From positions 74,610,501-74,674,500 of the forward strand of contig JASDFA010000007.1 in the NCBI GenBank assembly GCA_035772735.1: a stretch of 64,000 nt of DNA. The letters run 5' to 3'. Positions 58,085 through 64,000 of the stretch are shown here, one piece after another (position 1 is the stretch's first letter; each line of letters opens with the position of its first letter). Position numbers and translations under genes: made by a program. The notes beneath the pieces were generated by a model. It did no database searches. It saw only the letters and a program-made list of their open reading frames with translations, and was not told the DNA's origin. Source of the DNA: Datura wrightii. Taxonomy: Eukaryota; Streptophyta; Magnoliopsida; Solanales; Solanaceae.

Positions 58085-59690
58085 TGATCTTGGGCAAAAT
58101 GGCATGCCCAAGTGATACGTTATAACTTAGTTTCGTCTTGTTTAGTTACTTTTTTATATACATTCTCATATAATTGTATGTAAATGTGAAGATATATACT
58201 AACCAACATGATTAGTCTTGTTTTTGTAGGTTTAAAATGAATTTGAGAAACTAATCTATGATGGGTGAAGTGGAGAAATGGAATGGGAAGCAAATTACAA
58301 AAGTCGGCAAGGAACCATGCCTTGGCAACGCTAGACGCGCCGGGCAGCGTGCCACGCTGTGCTGTGCCGCGCCCTGCGCCGTGCCACGCCAATGCCAGGC
58401 GTGAGAAGAAGGCAGCAAGCAGGCCACCTGCGCGCCAGCGCTGTGCCACGCGGGCCATCGCGCTGCACAGGCAGCGTGCCACGCCGTCCATTGCGGAAAG
58501 CTTCAGCCGAATTGATTTTTAGGTGCTTTCCAGTGTGCTTCCGCGATTCCTCCATGTCACAGAGGTAAATTAGCGCGTTCACCTCCGTGCCACGGAGCTA
58601 TCTTATGCGGGGCATAATTTTGTATATTTCTCATTTACTATAAATAGGTCCCTTAGCTCCTAAAAACATTTTTGTCACGATTTATTTCTGAAAAACTGCC
58701 AAGGAGTGAAGGCAGAAGAGGGAGAACTCACCTAGGGTTCTTAAATTTCATCTTCTCCTCTACCAATTGTTGTAAGTATGTTACTTTAATTCTGTTTTCT
58801 TGTAATTATACGAACTTGAGTGGTTAGAACCCTTCCTCTAGGGTTGAAACCACATGGTATGATTGTGAATACATGATTTTGTTTTGGTTTTAAGTTATTA
58901 ATTGTTGTTTTGGCTTACATTCTTAATTATGGGTGCTTTTATAATTAATCACTATGAAAACACACACGTTACACCTAGATTAAAGCTTGAGAAAGTAAAC
59001 CTAGGCAAGAACAAAGAATGTAGGGAGCAAGTTTGTATCTTACGATATAATTCGCGGTTAGGATAAGAAATTATACCTAATTTGCCTTGCTTGGTTACTA
59101 AAACGGGATGAGCTAGACACCAACTTAGAATTATCACATCACCACTTGAAGAAGTTGTTGTGAAGCTAAGTTGAGTTAAATGATTAGAGGTACAAAAGTC
59201 CCTAATCAAGAGCATAAACCCCGTAAACCACATCCACGTAATTGAATTGCCCATGAACTAGAATGTCACATCCCCACTCAACGATGTAGTTGTTAGGCTA
59301 GTTTGTCGTGTTTAGAGGCTTGAAAGACCATGAACATGAAATTGTAATTATGTGAGATGACAATTGATAATTCTATACTTAAACCATTACAAAGCGTAGT
59401 ATCGCATGATTATCCAGCATTAGCCCTAGTTGCTTCTTGAATATTTTCAGAGTATTTCTGTGACCACCCCTAGACGTAATTAAAATTTATCGAAAAAGTC
59501 TAAATCAACACTTGTGAAAGTTAATATCACACTTGAACTTGATAATTAGCATAATTGGTCCAGTCCCTGTGGGTTCGACATCCGACTCTTAAAAAGGGCC
59601 ACTGTATTACTTGTAAGACCACGTACACTTGCGTGTGCACTCGGGCAGTCGTCAATAAGTTTTTGGCGTCGCTGCTGCACAGTACCAACA
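58085..59690 (+). mobile_element. A3 3' LTR
   Basis: TGATCTTGGGCAAAATGG to CAGTACCAACA, 1606 bp. Tip hairpin CTTGGGCA/TGCCCAAG (58089-58112). Array and TATA at 58320-58647. The 3' end carries a relic primer-site copy (about 59655-59684). Confidence 0.9.
58320..58647 (+). promoter_or_regulatory. A3 LTR promoter: CGTG-C-CACG palindromes and TATA box
   Basis: Perfect palindromes CAGCGTGCCACGCTG (58345-58359) and CTCCGTGCCACGGAG (58583-58597), several GTGCCACG copies between, then CTATAAATAG at 58638-58647. GC content is far above the surroundings. Confidence 0.65.
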
Positions 59691-61127
59691 GTCCAGGACA
59701 AAACTATTAAGGTAAAGGCAACTTACATATCATGGTACGAGTCGTACTATCCTGGTATGAGTTGTACCATAGCAGTCGTAGAAAACTTCAAAAAGTTTTC
59801 ACAGGCCAAGTCTCATAGTACGGGTAGAAACCACTAATAACGGGATCTACCTAATACCCGTACCAAGGATCCATGGAAATGTTCAGAAGAAGTAAAGATT
59901 GGCAGGTCTCAAGGTACAAGAAGACGGGTCGTGGAACCGAGGTACACCTCGTACCAAGCTATTGGTGAAAAAATTTAGAAGATTGCAAGAATTCTTAGTA
60001 TCAAACCATGACTGATTGTACGATTCATAGATTCATGGTACAAGTCATACTAATTCCCAACACATAGCCAAATTCAACAGATTCTAGCCAACATATGAGT
60101 CAAGGAAAGACCCGTACAATCTTGTTACGGGTCGTAGGTGATGTCGGTAGCAGTTTTAGCAGTTTTCCTGTTTATTTAGGAAAAGGTTCTAAATATTTAT
60201 AAAAATACTTTTTAGGTTATTTTCAGTCAGAACAATTCTTAGCACATGAAATAAATTACGAAAAGTTGTTGTTAACTTTCTATTCAAGTCTTAGAGATTT
60301 TCTTGCTTTTATTTCTTCATTGTTCTTAAATCATTCTTCATAAATTCTTACAATAATCAAGTGGGTTTTCTTCCAATCATCTTTGTAAGTATTAAATTAT
60401 ATGTTTGTATATGAATGCTTATAATTCTCTTACAATCATGAGAGGCTCGAACCTCCACAACTAGGATTGTGGGAACCATGGTGAATTAACAAACTAGGGT
60501 TGCACAAACTGATTCTAAACCAATGCTAAACACTTGTATTGTATTCTCTTCATCTTTAATGTTTCTTAACAGAGCGCAATGTTAGGACTTGCCCAAATTC
60601 AATACTTTCTTGAATCTAGAGAACTAGAGATTAGGAAAAGAGAATTACAACAAAGCCTTGGTTTTTATGGGTCATTGTATGACTTGAGCTGCGGTCACAG
60701 GATAGTTAATTTGGGACAAATTGGTGATGGTTAAAGTGAAATCACTCATGAGACCTAACTCGATCATTGAGTATAGTAATCCAATAGGGACGAATCAGTC
60801 ATTTGGATGAATCCTAGTTATCAAGTTCTACAAGTAAGCATTGCGATAGATCATAAGTGTAAGACCCGCAGTAGTTATGAACCCATAGGGAACACTTACC
60901 CTAGTTAATTGCATAATCTTGATAAACAACAACCAATTCTCAATATTGTCATATAATTGCTTTTATAAAACCCCTCCTTTGGGGATAACACACTTAAAAG
61001 ATTAACTACTAGCGTTATCCTATATCTAAACCATATTCCCTATGTGATCGACCCTAACCTTTGTTGGGTTCTTTATTGAAAACGTCTGCATCATACTTTA
61101 TCAGGAATGTGAGTTTGAGTGTTATCA
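59691..61127 (+). mobile_element. B' 5' LTR, truncated at its left end
   Basis: Ends GTTTGAGTGTTATCA like the B2 LTR (GAGCATTATCA). The U3 array (59735-60130) has perfect GTACGA-G-TCGTAC at 59735-59747. TATA-like ATTTATAAAA is at 60197-60206. The 5' end was lost at the A3 junction. Confidence 0.8.
59735..60206 (+). promoter_or_regulatory. B' LTR promoter: palindrome array and TATA-like box
   Basis: ACGAGTCGT-type units (GGTACGAGTCGTACT, AGTCGTAG, ACGGGTCGTGG, ACGGGTCGTAGG) precede an ATTTATAAAA box, as in B2. Confidence 0.5.
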
Positions 61128-61132
61128 AAAAG

Positions 61133-61150
61133 TGGTTCCCTTGTCGGAGA
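61133..61150 (+). other. B' primer binding site, degenerate
   Basis: TGGTTCCCTTGTCGGAGA, in the same spacing as the B2 site, with several changes from the tRNA-Asp-type consensus. Confidence 0.6.
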
Positions 61151-61315
61151 ATATGACCTAGGATTAGAGTAATTGCTATGTTTAACTTCTAGTTGTTATT
61201 TCCTCATTTACATTTTCTTTTTGTTTTTAACACCCACAGATTGTCTCTTGGTGAATGTCAAGTACTCGGCTAAGCGGAAACCCCCTAAGTCCTATTGATC
61301 TTGAATTAGAGCAAA

Positions 61316-62852
61316 CTCTATGGAGAATGGAGAAGCTTGAGTAGAGAGAGGCCCTCTGGTTGCAGAAACTTGGCAAGCTGCACTTCAGGAAGCCAAGGAT
61401 GCTCAAGAGGAAGTAGTAAATGTTGGCTGCCATGGAAGCGGAAATAGTGGCCGGAGATATGCTCCTCAGTTCTATGATTAGGATGACTCCGATATTGATG
61501 AAGTCGAGACAACTGGAGCTATCATACCACCACCTTTTCCTGTTAGGGCGAAGTTGATATCACTGGCTCCATGATACAGCTGCTGAATATGAAAGGGTTG
61601 TTTAGTGGTCATGCAGTTAACGATGCTAACCTGCACTTGACGAATTTTGTAGGGATATGGAAGGCGTATAGGCTACCTGGTGTAAGCCAGGATGCGATCA
61701 GATTGAGACTCTTCCATTCTCTCTCTCTCTCGAGAGGCCACTTTTATGGTTATCAGAGTTGGACAACGACCCATTACCAATTGGAGAGAGCTTAAACAGG
61801 CTTTCCTAGAAATGTTCTTATCACCCTCCAGGATGTTACAGTTAAAGGATGAAATTTATAACTTCCGATAATTGAAGAATGAGGCACTGCATTGGTTGAG
61901 ATTTAAGAAGCTGATGAAGTGCTCAGGGTTAGGAACTAGGGTAGGAGCATTTAGATTTCGAGAAGGAGGCAAACTTCTTGACAACCAGGTGGTGGGTTTT
62001 CGGGCCAACACCCAAGGGTCTAGATAGGACACTTGGCACTAAGGTTTTGGAAATCAAGGTCGGAACCATTATAAGGAAAACTACAACCAAAATGGTTATA
62101 GGGATAGGAGCCGAAGTCGTGATCGGGAGGGAGAATGGAAAAAGAATGATGGATATCGCAACAACCACACAGGTTTGTATGTTCCTCGTAATACACGTGA
62201 GGGTGAGACTAGACCTCAAGATTGGAGAACATGATGGCCGAGATGCTCAAGAAAGTGAAATCCACCGATGATCAGTTGAGGGTTATTTCGAAAGATATAT
62301 CTGGCATGATCTAGAAAGTTGATTCACATGCTACTGTGATCAAACAGATTGAGCGGCATCTTGGTCACATATCGGCCTTCTTAAACCAAAGGCAGAAGAG
62401 AATACTTCCTAGAAACATAGTGCAAAATCTAAAGAATAATAGTCATTGTATGGATGTAATGACTAGGAGTGGAAAGACCGCAGTTGATTCCCCCCTCTTC
62501 TAGTTGTAGTTGAGATGGAAAGATGGAAGGAGATTGAGCTTGGTAAGGAAGATGAGGTTGCTGAGCATGAGCTCATAGGTGAAGTTGAGTTGACAAAGAC
62601 ACCAGTTGATGCAAAGGAGTCCGAAGCTGATAATGGTGAGAAGCAAGGGGTCACGCAAATTTATAAGGCTATCCCTCGACCACCGCTAACGTACCCTCAA
62701 AGGATGAAGAAAAAGGCGAAAGATGGTAAGTTCCAAAAATCTCTCTATGCTTAAATAGTTATCTGTGAACATACCACTGGTCAAGGCATTGGAGTAGATG
62801 CGTGGATATGCCAAGTTCATGAATGATCTTGTGACCAAGAAGAGGTCCGTGA
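61316..62852 (+). pseudogene. B' gag, Athila-like, frameshifted
   Basis: An N-terminal part near 61440-61570 reads RYAPQFYD*DDSDIDEVE and AIIPPPFPV. The gag core follows at 61571: MIQLLNMKGLFSGHAVND, ANLHLTNFVGIWKAYRLPG, VSQDAIRLRLFHSLSL, then a shift and NWRELKQAFLEMFLSPSRM (about 61778). A charged RDRSRSRDREGEWKKND stretch is near 62103. The region MTRSGKTAVDS (62460) and the pre-protease linker YPQRMKKKAKDGKFQK (62691-62738) match Athila-like order. No zinc finger is seen. Confidence 0.8.
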
Positions 62853-62860
62853 TCTAGGAG

Positions 62861-63393
62861 ATGGTAGATAACTTGCATCATTGTGGTTCCATACCTTCAT
62901 GGGTCATTTCTCAAAAGAAGGAGGATGCAAGTGCCCTTACTATTCCGTGTACGATTGGTGAGTTTGAGTTTGCAAAGGCACTTCGTGACTTAGGAGCAAG
63001 CATCAACTTGATGTTGTTAGCTGTATTCAAATTGTTGGGCTTGGGAGCCCCCACAACGACGTCAATGCGGCTATTGATGGCAGACTGTACAGTCAAAAAG
63101 CCAGGAGGGATCTTAGTGGATGTGCTTGTCAAGGTGGACCATTTCATCTTCCAGCGGATTTCATAATCCTAGATTGTGAGGTTGATTTTGGGGTCCCTAT
63201 TATCTTGGGGCGACCATTCCTAGCCACTGGGAGAGCCTTGGTTGATGTTGAAGCTGGCGAACTAAATTTTAGGCTAAATAAAGAGGAGGTCACTTTTGAC
63301 GTCTGTCGGTCAATGAAGCAGCCCAATGAGTTTAGGTTTGTCTCAGCTATCGATGATGATTCTGAGTTTCTTGATGCCGTGATGTTAAATTAG
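62861..63393 (+). pseudogene. B' aspartic protease
   Basis: MVDNLHHCGSIPSWVISQK, then IPCTIGEFEFAKALRDLGASI with active site DLGAS (about 62987), LLGLGAPTTTSMRLLMAD, ILVDVLVKVDHF. A one-base shift near 63155 breaks it. It resumes FIILDCEVDFGVPIILGRPF (63162-63221), LATGRALVDVEAGEL, ending TAA near 63391-63393. Active-site motif and the ILGRPFLAT box are intact, so it is one of the best kept genes here. It would process Gag. Confidence 0.88.
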
Positions 63394-63510
63394 GCGCTTC
63401 TTGGGAGGCAACCCATGAGGTGGTTTAGTGAAGTCTGAGTAACCAAAACACTTGCGTCATGCCATGACGTCAAATCAAGCACTTCAAGGGAGGCAATCCA
63501 AGTAATGTCA
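63380..63510 (+). other. Post-protease block, duplicated (B')
   Basis: Copy 1: GATGTTAAATTAGGCGCTTC then TTGGGAGGCAACCCAT (63401-63416), and GAAGTCTGAGTA (63430-63441). Copy 2: GACGTCAAATCAAGCACTTC then AAGGGAGGCAATCCAAG (about 63466-63502). The hairpin stem is 4 perfect pairs in copy 1. In this element the block starts in the last codons of the protease frame. Confidence 0.65.
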
Positions 63511-64000
63511 CTTTGTTGTGATCAGTGTGCAGGTGAAATGGAAACTTGTGGGAGAAAAATTGCAGATCAGACCAGTATTACGACCCTCAATATGATTCGT
63601 AAGAGATTTTTACAGGTCGTAGTACTAGTCGTGGAAAAAAGAAAAAGCCAGAATCCATATTACGGTTGGTCATTGTGACCTGTACCCGATTGTACGGGTC
63701 GTAGTACTCAACTTAAAGATTAAATGTGCTAAGTGCAAAATTTCATAGACATTGAGTTATGAGGCAATGTACGAACTCTACCTTCATAGTACGAGTCGTA
63801 ACATGCACTCATAGGTCCCAAAAATAAGTTTCCTAAGTCTTCTACTATGAGTTCAAGGGATGAGCCATAAGTCCAACCTACGACTCGTACAAGGGCTAAA
63901 TTAATCAACTTGACACGACTTGACCTGATTTCTTGAAAATCCTCCTTAACCTATTTAAATCAAAATCCTTCAAACTTTTACTCCCATGCAAACATACACT
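63511..64000 (+). other. Palindrome-rich tail, probably an LTR or U3 fragment
   Basis: No coding frame. From about 63580 there are repeated ACGAGTCGT/TACGACTCGTAC-type units (for example AGTACGAGTCGTAAC near 63800 and CCTACGACTCGTAC near 63879), then a CTATTTAAAT TATA-like site near 63951. This resembles a U3 of the G/B type, but no LTR start is recognised between 63511 and 63580. The window ends inside it. Confidence 0.4.

Larger units (their letters stand above)
52727..59690 (+). mobile_element. A3: Athila-like gag-protease element without RT or integrase
   Basis: 5' LTR (truncated at its left end, 52727-53553), primer site, gag with zinc finger, linker, protease, post-protease block, long 3' non-coding region, PPT and full 3' LTR (58085-59690, 1606 bp). 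Over about 395 compared LTR bases I count 13 differences. No RT, RNase H or integrase is present between protease and PPT, which matches the TR-GAG type of non-autonomous element described in plants. It lies between the G3 LTR and the B' LTR. Confidence 0.85.

Noticed and set aside
58120..58522. Overlapping Ala/Arg-rich open frames on both strands
   Set aside because: They arise from GC-rich palindromes in the A3 LTR; the same segment in other A LTRs is not open.

Overview
This is plant nuclear DNA made almost entirely of nested, decayed retrotransposons. I found no convincing host gene, tRNA, rRNA or CRISPR array. The element families point to Solanaceae: Tekay/Del-type Ty3-gypsy elements with a C-terminal chromodomain, Athila-like elements with a tRNA-Asp-type primer site, an RTE-clade LINE ending in TTG repeats, and an ORF resembling the plant Transposase_32 family. 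The genus cannot be fixed from sequence alone. Silent heterochromatin is likely, because most in-frame stops look like C-to-T decay of CAG, CAA or TGG codons.

Names used here: G1-G4 are Tekay-type elements, D is a gypsy LTR scrap, A1-A3 (plus an A LTR at the left edge) are one Athila-like family, and B1, B2 and B' are related Athila-like families.

Layout. 1-574: part of an A LTR (minus). 575-7691: the 3' end of B1 and its LTR, split by an RTE LINE (3338-7380). 7692-8159: an LTR-like scrap. 8160-52726: G3 (plus), the oldest shell. G3 is split at 11383-37601 by G2, and G2 holds scrap D, A2 (minus) and G1 (17692-32492). The 5' LTR of G1 was in turn hit by A1 (19452-24908, TSD GTCTC). Further right, G3 is split inside its integrase by G4 (38240-50972, minus, TSD AAAGG), which carries B2 (42120-45745). 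52727-59690: A3. 59691-64000: B'.

Approximate by-eye LTR divergence follows the nesting: G3 about 20%, G2 and G4 about 12%, G1 about 5%, A1 about 2%; the separate A3 is about 3%.

Gene content. Tekay elements encode gag, aspartic protease, RT, RNase H, integrase and chromodomain in one order, and all copies are broken. The A and B families are non-autonomous: they keep gag and protease (A3, B'), or one extra ORF (A1), or almost nothing (B2), and no copy has RT or integrase. They would need enzymes supplied in trans.

The most unusual signal is shared cis structure. The A and B families have a hairpin at the very start of the LTR whose arms co-vary, and extra internal copies of the 3' polypurine tract placed beside or inside hairpins. 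A block after the protease holds a GGGAGGCAA-loop hairpin and the 12-mer GAAGTCTGAGTA. Several LTR families carry arrays of odd-centred palindromes in U3, and in most a TATA-like box follows.
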